From Lentzea indica (lineage in GTDB: Bacteria; Actinomycetota; Actinomycetes; Mycobacteriales; Pseudonocardiaceae): a stretch of 62,187 nucleotides of DNA. Below the pieces are notes generated by a model. The model saw only the letters and a program-made list of their open reading frames with translations, ran no database searches and was not told the origin of the DNA. The translations under genes and the position numbers were made by a program. Positions 39,235 through 47,910 of the stretch are shown here, piece after piece. The number at the start of each line of letters is the position of its first letter. Position 1 is the first letter of the stretch. The stretch spans positions 1 to 62,187 of the forward strand of contig NZ_VSRL01000025.1 in assembly GCF_012184385.1 (NCBI RefSeq), read 5' to 3'.

Positions 39235-39855
39235 TCAGCTCCAGACGGAGGTCACCAGCCCTGCCAGGAGGAGCACCGCGCTCACGGCGGCGCCGAGCAG
39301 TTCGACCGGCACCAGTCGTCGCCGGGCCCACCGGGCGAACGCCACGTCCACCGCGACGTGCGCGGACGCGGTGACCGGCACCCACCACGGTCCGGCCGCC
39401 AGGAGCAGGGTCGCACCGAGATGGAACACGGTCGCGGTGATGCCGCGAACGCCACCGTGCACGGGATGCGTGCTGATGAACCCGCCCTGCGACCTCAGTT
39501 GCTCGGCCGCCTGTCGACCGATGGGCCAGCTGAACTGCGTGAGCTGGGTGGCGGCCACGAACACGAGCTCGGCCAACGCCCAGCCGAAGCCCGCCCAGAG
39601 CGCCGATCCGGCACCACTGACGACGATCAGCACGAGCGCGAGCCTGACCACCTCGTCGGTGATCCCCGACGCCACCGCGAGGATGGTGTCGCGCCGCCTG
39701 ACCGCGTGCAGCCGCCCTGCCGATGCCAGCACCGGCAGGCGTGCCGCCAGTGCGACCAGCCATCCCAGCACGCCCAGCAGCGCCGTGCTCGCCTCTGAGA
39801 CGCCGAGCATCATCGCCAGGGTGGCCGCGAGAAGCACGAGAACGCCCGCCATCAC
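39235..39855 (-). CDS. Integral membrane protein, unknown function
   Basis: A 206-residue protein with about six hydrophobic helices (for example LVLLAATLAMMLGVSEASTA, LALVLIVVSGAGSALWAGFG, LVPVELLGAAVSAVLLLAGL). The layout, with a short loop HPVHGGVRGITATVFHLGAT, recalls CPBP-type or DUF-type membrane proteins but I see no defining motif. The start is taken at 39855 (GTG ATG); the frame is open about 90 bp further upstream. Upstream, 39856-40114 holds no gene. Confidence 0.6.
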   Translation of the reverse strand: MMAGVLVLLAATLAMMLGVSEASTALLGVLGWLVALAARLPVLASAGRLHAVRRRDTILAVASGITDEVVRLALVLIVVSGAGSALWAGFGWALAELVFVAATQLTQFSWPIGRQAAEQLRSQGGFISTHPVHGGVRGITATVFHLGATLLLAAGPWWVPVTASAHVAVDVAFARWARRRLVPVELLGAAVSAVLLLAGLVTSVWS

Positions 39856-40114
39856 GGCGGCGCTCGCCCGGATCCTCCCGGTGACCCTGGTCGAGCCGGT
39901 GCGGGGTCGTTCCCCGCTCGCAGAGTCGTCGATGACCCAACGCTACGCCGGAACCCGGCTTCCGCAGAAGGCATCCGGACGACAACTGTCTATTGTGGAG
40001 TGACTACGGGCGAGACCGGCCGGCCGACGATTCCGCGTTGTCCGGGGCAGGGTGTAGCGTCTGGGCCAAGTGCCCTGGACCCCGGCGTGGCGTCAGCCGA
40101 CCGAGGAGCGTCCC

Positions 40115-40573
40115 GTGGCACATCTCGATCACACCACGAATGTCACCGTGCATCCCGCTCCGATCGACAGGGCCGGTGCTGAGCTCCTGACCGTCACTGC
40201 GCGAGCCGTCCCGTCCGGGGCGGTCGTGGTCGCCGTGCACGGCGAGGTGGACGGGACGAACTGTCCGTTGTTGCTCGACCGTCTCATGGCACACGGGCGA
40301 TCCACCCACCACCTGATCCTCGACCTCGGTGAGGTGAGCTTCTTCTGCGCGGCCGGTCTCACCGTTCTGGTCGTCGTGAGGGAGGCGGCACTGCTCGCCG
40401 ATCGCAAGCTGTGTGTGATCGCACGTACCCGCCAGGTGCGCCGACCCCTGATGATCACCGGACTGGCCCGCGTGCTCGACCTCCACACCGACCTCGCCGG
40501 CGCGCTCGTGTGCCCTGAGCTACCAGCGGGGCCGCGGCTGGTTGATCCTCGTCAGCCCGCCGACCTCCGGTGA
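40115..40573 (+). CDS. STAS-domain protein lacking the phospho-acceptor serine
   Basis: A 152-residue anti-sigma-antagonist-like protein from GTG 40115, with GAGGAG 7 bases upstream. The core is VVVAVHGEVDGTNCPLLLDR and HLILDLGEVSFFCAAGLTVL. In SpoIIAA-type antagonists the FF-x-SSG loop bears the regulated serine; here it reads CAAG, so it probably cannot be switched by an anti-sigma kinase and may be constitutively active or have another partner. An extra N-terminal 30 residues and C-terminal tail extend the domain. Its 3' end overlaps the GAF-ANTAR gene on the other strand by 54 bp. Confidence 0.75.
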   Translation: MAHLDHTTNVTVHPAPIDRAGAELLTVTARAVPSGAVVVAVHGEVDGTNCPLLLDRLMAHGRSTHHLILDLGEVSFFCAAGLTVLVVVREAALLADRKLCVIARTRQVRRPLMITGLARVLDLHTDLAGALVCPELPAGPRLVDPRQPADLR

Positions 40574-41263
40574 CCGGGCGGTGACCTGCTGGGCGACGTC
40601 GGACAGCAGCTGGTTGGTGTTGCGGGCGTAGGTCCGCATGAGGGAGAAGGCGTCCGCGACATCGATCTGCAGGCGTTCGGTCAGCACACCCTTGGCCTGT
40701 TCGATCACGACACGGCTCGTCAGTGCGGCCTGCAGCTGCTCGGCGAGCATCTCGTTCTGCCGGATCGCCCGCACCTGGAGGAGGCTGATCGTCGCGACGT
40801 TCGCGAACGACTGCGCCAGCGCCGCACTCCCTTCGGGGAGTGCGCCAGGTGAGGTGCGGAACAGGTTCAACGAACCGATGACCTCGTCCCGCAACCGCAT
40901 CGGCACCGCGTCGACCGCGGCGAACCCGAGCTCCAGCGCGGCGACGCTGAACCGCGGCCACCGTTGTGGTTGCACGCGCAGGTCGGGGCACCGCACTGTC
41001 TGTCCGGAGTGGAAACATTTCTCGGACGGGCCTTCTTCGCTCGGGAGCGGGAACCGCTCCAGAGGCAGTTCGCTGGAGGCGGCCACCAGCTCGAGCGCAC
41101 CCCGTTCGTCAGCCAGCAGGACCCCGGCGGCGTCCACGGTCAGCAGCTCGACACAACGTTCGGCCAGCACGTGCAGGAACTCGATGCTGTCGAACCGCTC
41201 CACGAGCGTGTCAGCCAGCTCGACGAAGGTCTGTGCGACCCGTTGGTCCGGCACCTGTGCCAC
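40520..41263 (-). CDS. GAF-ANTAR transcription antitermination regulator
   Basis: A 247-residue sensor-regulator. N-terminal GAF domain (about 10-155; FVELADTLVERFDSIEFLHV, VDAVPMRLRDEVIGSLNLFR) and C-terminal ANTAR RNA-binding domain (about 165-230; ALTSRVVIEQAKGVLTERLQ, DAFSLMRTYARNTNQ). ANTAR proteins bind paired hairpins in nascent RNA to prevent termination. Start at GTG 41263 or the in-frame GTG 41254. It follows the GAF-only gene by 3 bp, so the two are co-transcribed. No ANTAR-type dual hairpin target was identified. Confidence 0.85.
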   Translation of the reverse strand: MAQVPDQRVAQTFVELADTLVERFDSIEFLHVLAERCVELLTVDAAGVLLADERGALELVAASSELPLERFPLPSEEGPSEKCFHSGQTVRCPDLRVQPQRWPRFSVAALELGFAAVDAVPMRLRDEVIGSLNLFRTSPGALPEGSAALAQSFANVATISLLQVRAIRQNEMLAEQLQAALTSRVVIEQAKGVLTERLQIDVADAFSLMRTYARNTNQLLSDVAQQVTARSPEVGGLTRINQPRPRW

Positions 41264-41266
41264 CTC

Positions 41267-41749
41267 TCACGCCGACTGGTCCAGCAGCAGGGTCATCGCC
41301 ACGCCGACCAGCTGCACCACCTCGGCGATCTCGCCCGGCGTCAGTGAGCCGTCGGTGTCGCGGTGGACCTCCAGTGCACCGAGCGACAGCGCGCCCATCG
41401 TCAACGGGAACGCGAACACCGCCGCAACCCCGGTCGCGATCGCGGCAGGGGTGAAGAACGGCCAGCGCGCCGCGATCGAGGAGTTCGTGAGATCCGGCAC
41501 GAGCACCGGCCAGTTCTGCCGCGTCGCCGCGGAGGCCGGTCCCTCCTCGTGCACGGTCTGCAGTTCCGCGATCTCCTCGCCGCAGCAGCCGGTGCTCTCG
41601 AACGGGCGGACGGCGCCTCTGCCCGCCCGCAGGTAGATCGCCGTGCCGACCGCGTTCGTCCTGACTCCGCAGGCGATGCAGACATGGCGAACGGCGGCCT
41701 GCTTCTCGTACGCGGCCATCACTGACACATCTGCCGGAACCGCGTTCAT
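41267..41749 (-). CDS. GAF-domain protein without output domain
   Basis: A 160-residue protein covering one GAF-like domain: VGTAIYLRAGRGAVRPFEST, GPASAATRQNWPVLVPDLTN, WPFFTPAAIATGVAAVFAFP, LGALEVHRDTDGSLTPGEIA. It has no ANTAR or kinase domain and may modulate the coupled GAF-ANTAR protein. Start at ATG 41749; a GAGGAG-preceded GTG at 41773 opens an 8-codon frame ending at that ATG (TGA overlap), which may be a tiny leader or an indel masking the true start. Confidence 0.7.
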   Translation of the reverse strand: MNAVPADVSVMAAYEKQAAVRHVCIACGVRTNAVGTAIYLRAGRGAVRPFESTGCCGEEIAELQTVHEEGPASAATRQNWPVLVPDLTNSSIAARWPFFTPAAIATGVAAVFAFPLTMGALSLGALEVHRDTDGSLTPGEIAEVVQLVGVAMTLLLDQSA

Positions 41750-42128
41750 GCGTTGCCGCTGACGGTGCTCACTGACATCTCCTCGCGAGATCAGAGAGAC
41801 CGCAGGGTCCGGGCGGTTTTTCTCAGAGTAGCCCCGGCGTGGCCGAGATCAAACATTTTACCCATTTCGCGCCACCTGCGTCAGCCATCTGCTGAAGGTG
41901 GGCCGAGAATTCGGCCCTCGAACGGCCGAGCAGCCGGAACACGGCGTCTAGCAGCGCAGACAGGGTGGTCCGGCGGTCGAAGATATCCGACATCTTTCCC
42001 GCCGATCACGGTGGAAAGAGAGTAGTGTCGATTTTGTCGAGAGCATCTCGTACCTGGGCGGTCAAGCTCATGTCGTGCTCGGCGAAACCTGAACCGGCCC
42101 CATTTCGGCCGGAGACGGGAGTTCCGGA
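41750..42128. other. Divergent intergenic region with inverted repeat
   Basis: No gene found in 379 bp between the GAF gene and the DUF5994 gene. It holds a perfect 7-bp inverted repeat with 4-base loop (GGGCCGA 41900-41906, TCGGCCC 41911-41917) and an unusually A/T-rich patch near 41853-41865 that, read on the minus strand, includes GGGTAA, a possible stress-sigma -10 for the GAF operon. It presumably contains both divergent promoters. Confidence 0.4.
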
Positions 42129-42575
42129 ATGATGTCGGCCCCTCACCTTTCCATCACCTCACCGGCCGTCACGGCCACTGAGCAGCCTCGGTATCCGCTG
42201 CGATTGCGGTTGCGGCCGAAGGCGCTCACCACGGGGGATGTTGACGGTGCGTGGTGGCCGCGTTCCCGGGACCTCGCCGCCGAACTGCCCACGCTGCTCG
42301 CGGTGCTGGCAGTTCGGCTGGGCGAGATCCCGCGGGTGAGCTACAACCTGACCGAGTGGGACACCGCGCCGAGCCAGATCGCCATCGGCGGTGTCCGGGT
42401 CCGGCTCAGCGGGTTCTGGTCCAGGCCGCCGCACACCGTGAGCGTCGTCGCGGCTGACCGGCGCCGCCTCACTCTGCTCCTCGTGCCGCCGGACACCGAC
42501 CCGTCCACCGCCCACCAGACCATGATGCGCGCCGCTTTCCGCGAGAACGCCATGAGTCTGTCCACAGTGGATTAG
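42129..42575 (+). CDS. DUF5994 family protein
   Basis: A 148-residue actinobacterial protein. Conserved text: LRLRLRPKALTTGDVDGAWW, PRSRDLAAELPTLLAVLAVR, RVSYNLTEWDTAPSQIAIGG, and HTVSVVAADRRRLTLLLVPP, matching DUF5994. Function is unknown; members commonly lie near GAF/ANTAR or stress regulators, as here. ATG 42129 and 42132 are both possible, with GGGAGTTCCGG upstream. Convergent with the next GAF-ANTAR gene (5 bp between stops). Confidence 0.8.
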   Translation: MMSAPHLSITSPAVTATEQPRYPLRLRLRPKALTTGDVDGAWWPRSRDLAAELPTLLAVLAVRLGEIPRVSYNLTEWDTAPSQIAIGGVRVRLSGFWSRPPHTVSVVAADRRRLTLLLVPPDTDPSTAHQTMMRAAFRENAMSLSTVD

Positions 42576-42580
42576 CCTGG

Positions 42581-43336
42581 CTACTGCTGTGGGCGTCGTG
42601 CCGACAGGTCTGCCGTACTGACGACCTTCAGCGCGGACATGTCGATCGTGCCGGCGATGACATCTTCCGCCACCTTGCTGAGGTACTCGTTGTGGCTCCT
42701 CGAATACCGGCGCAGGGTCTCGAACGCCCGGCTCATGTCGATCTGCAGGCGCTCGGCGAGCACGCCCTTCGCCTGTTCGATGAGCACCCTGCTCTGCAAC
42801 GCCTTCTGCAGCTGCACGGCGAGCAGCTCGCGATGACTGATGACCTGGGCCTGCAGCAGGCCGATGGTGGCGACGTCCGCCATGGCCTGCGCGACCCTGA
42901 GCGTCGGCTCGCTCAGCACTCCCTCGGCGACGGTGAACAGGTTCAGCGCACCGACGGTCTGCTCGCGCAACCGCATCGGCAGCGCGTGCAGAGCACCGAA
43001 CCCGGCATCCCCGGCCACCGAGGAGAACTCGGGCCATCGTTGCGGCGTTTCGGTGAAGCTGGCGACCGTCACCGGCGCGCTGGTGAGATAGCACTCCATG
43101 CACGGGCCCTGCCGGTGCTGGAGCTCGAAGAGCTCGAGCAACCGGGCACGGTCGCTGGAGGCGGCGACCACCTGCAGCTCACCGTGGTGGTCGACGAGCA
43201 GGATGCCGGCGGCGTCCACATGCAGCGTGGTGACGCAGCGGTCGGCCAGGAGGTGCATGAACTCGACCGGGTCGAAGTCGGCCACCAGGGTGTCGGCCAG
43301 CTCGACGAAGGTCTCCGCCAGATTCTCCATGGACAT
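42581..43336 (-). CDS. GAF-ANTAR transcription antitermination regulator
   Basis: A 251-residue protein closely similar to that at 40520: NLAETFVELADTLVADFDPV, FGALHALPMRLREQTVGALN (GAF), and ALQSRVLIEQAKGVLAERLQ, RAFETLRRYSRSHNEYLSKV (ANTAR). I start at ATG 43336 (MSMENLAE) because GAGGTGG is 7 bases upstream; an ATG at 43381 is in frame but lacks a site and would overlap the preceding gene. Paralogy with 40520 and 43378 suggests local duplication and divergence of sensory GAF domains. Confidence 0.85.
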   Translation of the reverse strand: MSMENLAETFVELADTLVADFDPVEFMHLLADRCVTTLHVDAAGILLVDHHGELQVVAASSDRARLLELFELQHRQGPCMECYLTSAPVTVASFTETPQRWPEFSSVAGDAGFGALHALPMRLREQTVGALNLFTVAEGVLSEPTLRVAQAMADVATIGLLQAQVISHRELLAVQLQKALQSRVLIEQAKGVLAERLQIDMSRAFETLRRYSRSHNEYLSKVAEDVIAGTIDMSALKVVSTADLSARRPQQ

Positions 43337-43377
43337 GGGAGCCACCTCTGTTGGTCGGTCGCCGGACGGAGAAGCGA

Positions 43378-44109
43378 TCATCTGGGATCAGCCCAGCCCT
43401 CCGGACTCAGTCGCAAGCGCCGGGCGACGATGTCCCGGGAGACCTCGACGACCGACTGGTCAAGAGCGAACGCGTGTGCACGCAGTCGCACCAGTGCTTC
43501 GTCCATGGTCACCCCCATCTGGACGGACAGCATCCCGGTGGCCTGGTGCACCTCGGCACGGCTGAGCGGCACCCCGTCGGCTGGAGGAACGTCGGCGTCG
43601 AGGTGCAGGCGCGTCAACTCGTCCAGCAGCAACGACATGATGATGTCCGCCACGACGTGTGCGTCATAGACCTGCTCGGGAGTCAGTGGTCCCGGGCTCG
43701 TCCGGTGCAGCACGAGCGCACCGATCCGGATCGCACCGCTGCGCAACGGGAACACGAACACCGCTCGTGCGCCGGCGGCGTTGGCGGCCGGCACGAAAAG
43801 GGGCCACCTCTGGCGGTTCTCCCAGGAGTCCAGCTCTTCCACCAGCACCGGCACACCGGTTCGCACCGCGTCCTCGCACGGTCCCTCGCCCAGGGTGAAC
43901 CGCAGGTTGTCGAGCTGGCTGCCGATCTCGTTCGTGGAATACCGGGACTCGCCCCGGCCCGTGCCGTTCATCAGGGTCAGCTGGGCGCCGCTCACCCCGA
44001 TCAGCACGACGGACGCCTCGCACGCCGCCTCGGTGGAAGCCGTGATGCCGCGGGCCGCCGCGTCGTTGGCGAGGTGTGCCAGCACCTTGGCCAGTCGCTC
44101 ACCGCTCAC
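43378..44109 (-). CDS. GAF-ANTAR regulator (divergent ANTAR)
   Basis: A protein of about 243 residues (GTG 44109; ATG 44142 possible). GAF part: VVLIGVSGAQLTLMNGTGRG, FTLGEGPCEDAVRTGVPVLV, ARAVFVFPLRSGAIRIGALV. C-terminal ANTAR-like helix bundle: VHQATGMLSVQMGVTMDEAL, RLRAHAFALDQSVVEVSRDI. It is less similar to the two other GAF-ANTAR proteins than they are to each other. It lies 43 bp downstream of the sigma-region-4 gene and 41 bp before the next GAF-ANTAR gene on the same strand, suggesting one transcript. Confidence 0.8.
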   Translation of the reverse strand: MSGERLAKVLAHLANDAAARGITASTEAACEASVVLIGVSGAQLTLMNGTGRGESRYSTNEIGSQLDNLRFTLGEGPCEDAVRTGVPVLVEELDSWENRQRWPLFVPAANAAGARAVFVFPLRSGAIRIGALVLHRTSPGPLTPEQVYDAHVVADIIMSLLLDELTRLHLDADVPPADGVPLSRAEVHQATGMLSVQMGVTMDEALVRLRAHAFALDQSVVEVSRDIVARRLRLSPEGWADPR

Positions 44110-44152
44110 CGGCTCCGCCTTCCGTTGTGAAGAGCATCCCACGTGGAGCGGT

Positions 44153-44365
44153 TCACGGAGGGAGGGGCCACGCCCGTGCGATCACCGCTCGAAGCGCTTC
44201 GAGTGCCTCGTGCTGCACCAGGCGCACCGCCGCCGGAGTGGAGCCCAGCACCAGTGCCGTCTGCTCGGCGGACAGACCGTGAACGACGCGCAGCTTCAGC
44301 ACCGCGCGTTGCTCGTCGGTGAGCACCTCCAGGTGCCACGGCCCAGGCTGGGCCTGATCGCTCAC
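44153..44365 (-). CDS. Sigma-70 region 4-like small protein
   Basis: A 70-residue protein that contains only a sigma-70 region 4 helix-turn-helix: LTDEQRAVLKLRVVHGLSAE, QTALVLGSTPAAVRLVQHEA. There is no region 2, so it cannot be a complete sigma factor; it could be a DNA-binding adaptor or a partial copy of an ECF sigma gene. ATG 44365 overlaps the stop of the upstream TPR-like gene (ATGA), so the two are coupled and may act together. Confidence 0.75.
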   Translation of the reverse strand: MSDQAQPGPWHLEVLTDEQRAVLKLRVVHGLSAEQTALVLGSTPAAVRLVQHEALEALRAVIARAWPLPP

Positions 44366-45390
44366 GGCACCGGCGGCGCCGGTGTGGTGTTACCGGCGTC
44401 GATCCGCTCAGCGAGCTCCCGCGCGCCGGCGTGGTCGGGGTGGTTGCGCGCCTGCGACGCGAGCGGGCGGAAACGATCGCGCACGCGGGCCGAGCCCATG
44501 GTTTCCGACGCCGCCAGCGCCCGCAGTCCGGTGTCCACGCCGACCTGGACGTTCCCTTCGATCAGATGGCTGGTGGACAACAGGATCAGGCTGAGCGTTC
44601 GGCTGCGGACCATGCCCCCGCCGTACCCGTTGACCGCCGTGGTGAGCAACGAAACGGCGCTCCGCGCGTACTGCCGCCCCGCGGTGCCTGCCAGGTCCGT
44701 GTGCACGGCGCCGGCCAGTCCGGACAGATCCGCCTCGGTGAAGAACTCCGCCCAGCCAGCCACGACGCCGGTGCGGTTCGCGGCGGTGAACTGCTCCTGA
44801 CCGCGGTCGAGCAGGGTGCGGGCGCCGTGCTCGGCGCCCTTCTTGGCACACGCCCACGCCTCGTTGACCGACAGGATGCTGGCCGCGAGGTCGTCGCCGG
44901 ACCGGGAGGCCGCGAGCTGCCCGAGTTCGAAGTACCGCAACGCCTCGTCGAGGTGTCCGTGGTGCAGGAACACGCGGCCGAGCCGGTAGCAGACGTTGGC
45001 GGTCAGCCCGTCCGCACGAGCAAGCCCTGCCAGTACCAGCGCGTGACAGAAGTGGTTGTGCGCGTTGTTGACCAGGCCGGCGTCGAAGCACACCCAGCCC
45101 GCCAGATTGCGCAGATCCGCCAAGGCGACGTGCAGCCGCTGCCGCACGTGCTCAGGCGCGGTCGCGGTGAGCAGCGGAAGACTTTCGCGGATCCGCAGCC
45201 GAACACCGTCGAGACAGCTCTCACCGCCACTGCGGTAGTCCATCTCCCGCAACGCGCGGGTGTCTTCCTCCAGCCACGCGACATCGGAAAGCCCGATCAT
45301 GACAGGCAGCACCCCGGACCGGAGTTTGGTGGTGCGTGGCACCGCCGGGGGCCGGGGCGGTCGTTGGTCACCGATCTTAGTGCTCACCAC
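44362..45390 (-). CDS. TPR-like helical regulatory protein
   Basis: A 342-residue protein of actinobacterial regulators usually annotated as transcriptional regulator, made of helical repeats: WLEEDTRALREMDYRSGGES, HVALADLRNLAGWVCFDAGL, RLGRVFLHHGHLDEALRYFE. A helix-turn-helix domain is not visible; DNA binding may come from the coupled sigma-region-4 protein. Starts at GTG 45390 or 45387 inside the end of the desaturase gene. The operon order is desaturase, this protein, sigma-region-4 protein, then GAF-ANTAR genes. Confidence 0.65.
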   Translation of the reverse strand: MVSTKIGDQRPPRPPAVPRTTKLRSGVLPVMIGLSDVAWLEEDTRALREMDYRSGGESCLDGVRLRIRESLPLLTATAPEHVRQRLHVALADLRNLAGWVCFDAGLVNNAHNHFCHALVLAGLARADGLTANVCYRLGRVFLHHGHLDEALRYFELGQLAASRSGDDLAASILSVNEAWACAKKGAEHGARTLLDRGQEQFTAANRTGVVAGWAEFFTEADLSGLAGAVHTDLAGTAGRQYARSAVSLLTTAVNGYGGGMVRSRTLSLILLSTSHLIEGNVQVGVDTGLRALAASETMGSARVRDRFRPLASQARNHPDHAGARELAERIDAGNTTPAPPVP

Positions 45391-46356
45391 CGTCGGGTTC
45401 GGCCACTGTTCGGCCGCAGGTGTCCGCCTTGAGCTTGCGCGCGAACCGCTCCTGTCGCGGCCAGCGCACGGCGGTGGCCCAGCCGAGGATCTCGAACACC
45501 CGGATCAGCCGCGCGGAGATGTCGATCTGACCGCGGCGAACGCCGTGGCGCGCGCACGTGGGGTCGGCGTGGTGGGAGTTGTGCCAGGACTCGCCCATCG
45601 ACAGGATCGCGAGCGGCCAGAAGTTCGCGGACTTGTCACGCGCCTCGAACGGCCGGTCGCCGATCATGTGGCAGATCGAGTTGACCGACCACGTGACGTG
45701 ATGCAGCACGGCCACCCGCACGAGACCGGCCCAGAAGAACGCGGTCACCGCGCCCCACCAGCTCCAGGAGATCAGCCCACCCGCCGCCGCCGGCGCGACG
45801 AGCGTGACGGCCGTCAGCGCGGGGAACCAGCGGTTGACGCGCTGGATGTCCGCGTCGGCGAGCAGGTCGGGCGCGAAGCGGGCGGCGTTGGTCAGTTCGC
45901 GCCGGAACATCCAGCCCATGTGCGCGTGCCAGAACCCTTTGCCAGCGCGACGGCCGACGTGCCGAACAGCCAGGGGGAGTGCGGATCGCCCTCGCGGTCG
46001 GCGTAGGCGTGATGGCGGCGGTGGTCGGCGACCCAGCCGATGATCGGGCCCTGCATCGCCATGCTGCCGGTGAGCGCGAGCCCGATCCGCAGCGCGCGAG
46101 TGGCCTTGAAAGCACCGTGGGTGAAGTAGCGGTGGAATCCGATCGTCACGCCGAGGCTGGTGGCGGTGTAGAAGAACGCGGCGAGACCGATGTCGATCCA
46201 GTCGAGGCCCCATCCCCACGCGAGCGGAACCGCGGCAGCCAGCGCCAGTGCGGGAATCAGCGCGAAGAGTTTGACCAGGAACATCTCGAACGGGGTCTTC
46301 TCACCCGCGAGCATCGGCTGCGGTGCAGCCCGAACGCGGGAATCTGTCGTGCTCAC
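45377..46356 (-). CDS. Acyl-CoA delta-9 desaturase (one frame break)
   Basis: Stearoyl-CoA-desaturase-type membrane di-iron enzyme, about 327 residues. Histidine boxes: GFHRYFTHGAF (HxxxxH), VADHRRHHAYADREGDPHSP (HxxHH) and GESWHNSHHADPTCARHG (HxxHH). Hydrophobic helices lie between boxes 1 and 2 regions. A single base is missing near 45945 in AAGGG; the downstream part (GKGFWHAHMGWMF) is in the next frame. GTG 46356 is chosen since GGAGG stands 8 bases upstream. Membrane fluidity adjustment under the same operon as regulators. Confidence 0.87.
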
Positions 46357-46544
46357 GTCGCGTACCTCCGGCAACAGCGTTTGCGCCGCCGGGGTCTCGG
46401 GCGATCGTGTGTCGTGAAAAGCCAGCGCCGGCGCTGCTCGCCGGTCGTCGACACTTCCAGGCTACCCGTGGCTCAGCAGTGACGAAACCGCGCGACATGG
46501 AGCGCTTCTTCCCCCGCTGAATCCACCGGCGCACACTTGCGGTT

Positions 46545-47057
46545 GTGGACACGCAGGCCGTTCACGACGACTTCGAGCGTGCGAGGGCGACGTTTCGCAC
46601 GTTGCTGGACAGCGCCACGAACGATGAGCTGCGACACCGCTCAAACGGCACGCGGTGGACCAACCGGCAGCTGCTGTTCCACATGCTGCTCGGCTTCCTG
46701 ATCATGCGGGCGTTGCTGGCTCTGACGAAGATCGTCGCCCGGCTGCCGTCGTGGGCGGGCCGCGGCTGGGCGAGGCTGCTCAACGCGGGCACGAAGCCGT
46801 TCGACGTGGTCAACTTCGCGGGTTCGTGGCTCGGCGGCAGCGTGATGCCTCGCAGGGCGATGGTGGTGTTGTGCGATCGCACCATCGCGGCGTTGCATCG
46901 GCGTCTCGACCGCGAGACCGACAGCAGCCTGGCGAAAGGGATGCCGTATCCGACTCGGTGGGACCCGTTCTTCCGCGAGTTCATGACGGTGGCGGACCTG
47001 TACCGGTTCCCGGTGCGGCACTTCGACTTCCACCGTGAGCAGCTCTCGCTGAGCTGA
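46545..47057 (+). CDS. DinB superfamily protein
   Basis: A 170-residue four-helix-bundle protein of the DinB/YfiT superfamily: FRTLLDSATNDELRHRSNGT near the N-terminus, RWTNRQLLFHMLLGFLIMRA with the usual first His ligand, and FREFMTVADLYRFPVRHFDF with HREQL (later His ligands). Such proteins bind a divalent metal and act as thiol-dependent transferases or unknown stress proteins. GTG 46545. It is convergent with the ArsR-ArsN gene. Confidence 0.75.
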   Translation: MDTQAVHDDFERARATFRTLLDSATNDELRHRSNGTRWTNRQLLFHMLLGFLIMRALLALTKIVARLPSWAGRGWARLLNAGTKPFDVVNFAGSWLGGSVMPRRAMVVLCDRTIAALHRRLDRETDSSLAKGMPYPTRWDPFFREFMTVADLYRFPVRHFDFHREQLSLS

Positions 47058-47066
47058 TCCGGAGGT

Positions 47067-47903
47067 CTAGTCGGCCGCGCGGCGTTCGAGGAAGACGGTG
47101 TCGCGCCACACCCCGTGGTGCTGCGCGATGCGTTCGCGGACGCCGAGGGTGCGGAAGCCCGCAGAGTGGTGCAGGGCAAGGCTGGCGCGGTTCTCGGGGA
47201 AGATCGAGGTCTGCAACGTCCACAGGCCCGCGGCGTCGGCGGCGTTGACGAGCTTGTGCAGCAAGGCTTTGCCGACTCCCCGGCCACGGAAGTCGGCGGC
47301 GACGTAGACGGAGTGCTCGGCCACACCGGCGTAACAGTCCCGTGTGGACACCGGTGCGGCCGCCGCCCAGCCCGCCACCGCGCCATCGACCTCGGCGATC
47401 CAGCGGTGGTCGCGCAGCCACTTGGCGTCGAGCGCCCTGCGTTGGGGGACTTCGGTTTCGAACGTCGCATCGCCGGTGGCGATGCCCTCGGCGTAGATGC
47501 GGCGCACGGCGGTCCAGTCGTCGTCGCGCATCGCGCGCACGGTGACGTCGAGCGGCAGGTCGTCCGGGCAGCACGGGCGGGGTGCGAGCACGCCCATGAC
47601 GACGTCGGCCGCATGTGGGAGGCCGGTGCAGCAGGACGGATTGACTGAGACGTGCGTGGCGGTGCCTTCCTTGTGCACTCGCACGAAGCCGACCTCGGCC
47701 AGCTTGCGCACGTGGTGCGAGCAGGTGGACTGGCTGATTCCGAGCAGTTCGGTCAGCTCACCGACGGTCATCGAGCGTCCCGCCGTCGCGACCGCGTGCA
47801 GCAGCCGCACGCGCGTCGGCTCGGCGAGGCACGCGAACCAGTCCGCGTACGTTGCGGCGTCGTCGGTGGGCAGCACGGCCGGTGAGGCCGCTGTCGTGGT
47901 CAT
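47067..47903 (-). CDS. ArsR-GNAT (ArsN-like) fusion protein
   Basis: A 278-residue fusion. Residues about 1-100 form an ArsR winged helix (LAEPTRVRLLHAVATAGRSM, ELLGISQSTCSHHVRKLAEV) with a cysteine pair in VNPSCCTGLPHAADVVMG. Residues about 115-278 are a GNAT acetyltransferase of the phosphinothricin/ArsN type (VRRIYAEGIATGDATFETEV, YVAADFRGRGVGKALLHKLV, NRASLALHHSAGFRTLGVRE). ArsN enzymes acetylate arsinothricin-like or phosphinothricin-like amino acids. ATG 47903 is the first codon after an extended operator-like region. A repressor fused to a resistance enzyme would autoregulate the divergent operon. Confidence 0.85.
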   Translation of the reverse strand: MTTTAASPAVLPTDDAATYADWFACLAEPTRVRLLHAVATAGRSMTVGELTELLGISQSTCSHHVRKLAEVGFVRVHKEGTATHVSVNPSCCTGLPHAADVVMGVLAPRPCCPDDLPLDVTVRAMRDDDWTAVRRIYAEGIATGDATFETEVPQRRALDAKWLRDHRWIAEVDGAVAGWAAAAPVSTRDCYAGVAEHSVYVAADFRGRGVGKALLHKLVNAADAAGLWTLQTSIFPENRASLALHHSAGFRTLGVRERIAQHHGVWRDTVFLERRAAD

Positions 47904-47910
47904 GGCTGAA

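Noticed and set aside
44153-44365. A complete sigma factor
   Set aside because: Only region 4 is present; region 2, needed for core binding and -10 recognition, is missing in all frames nearby.
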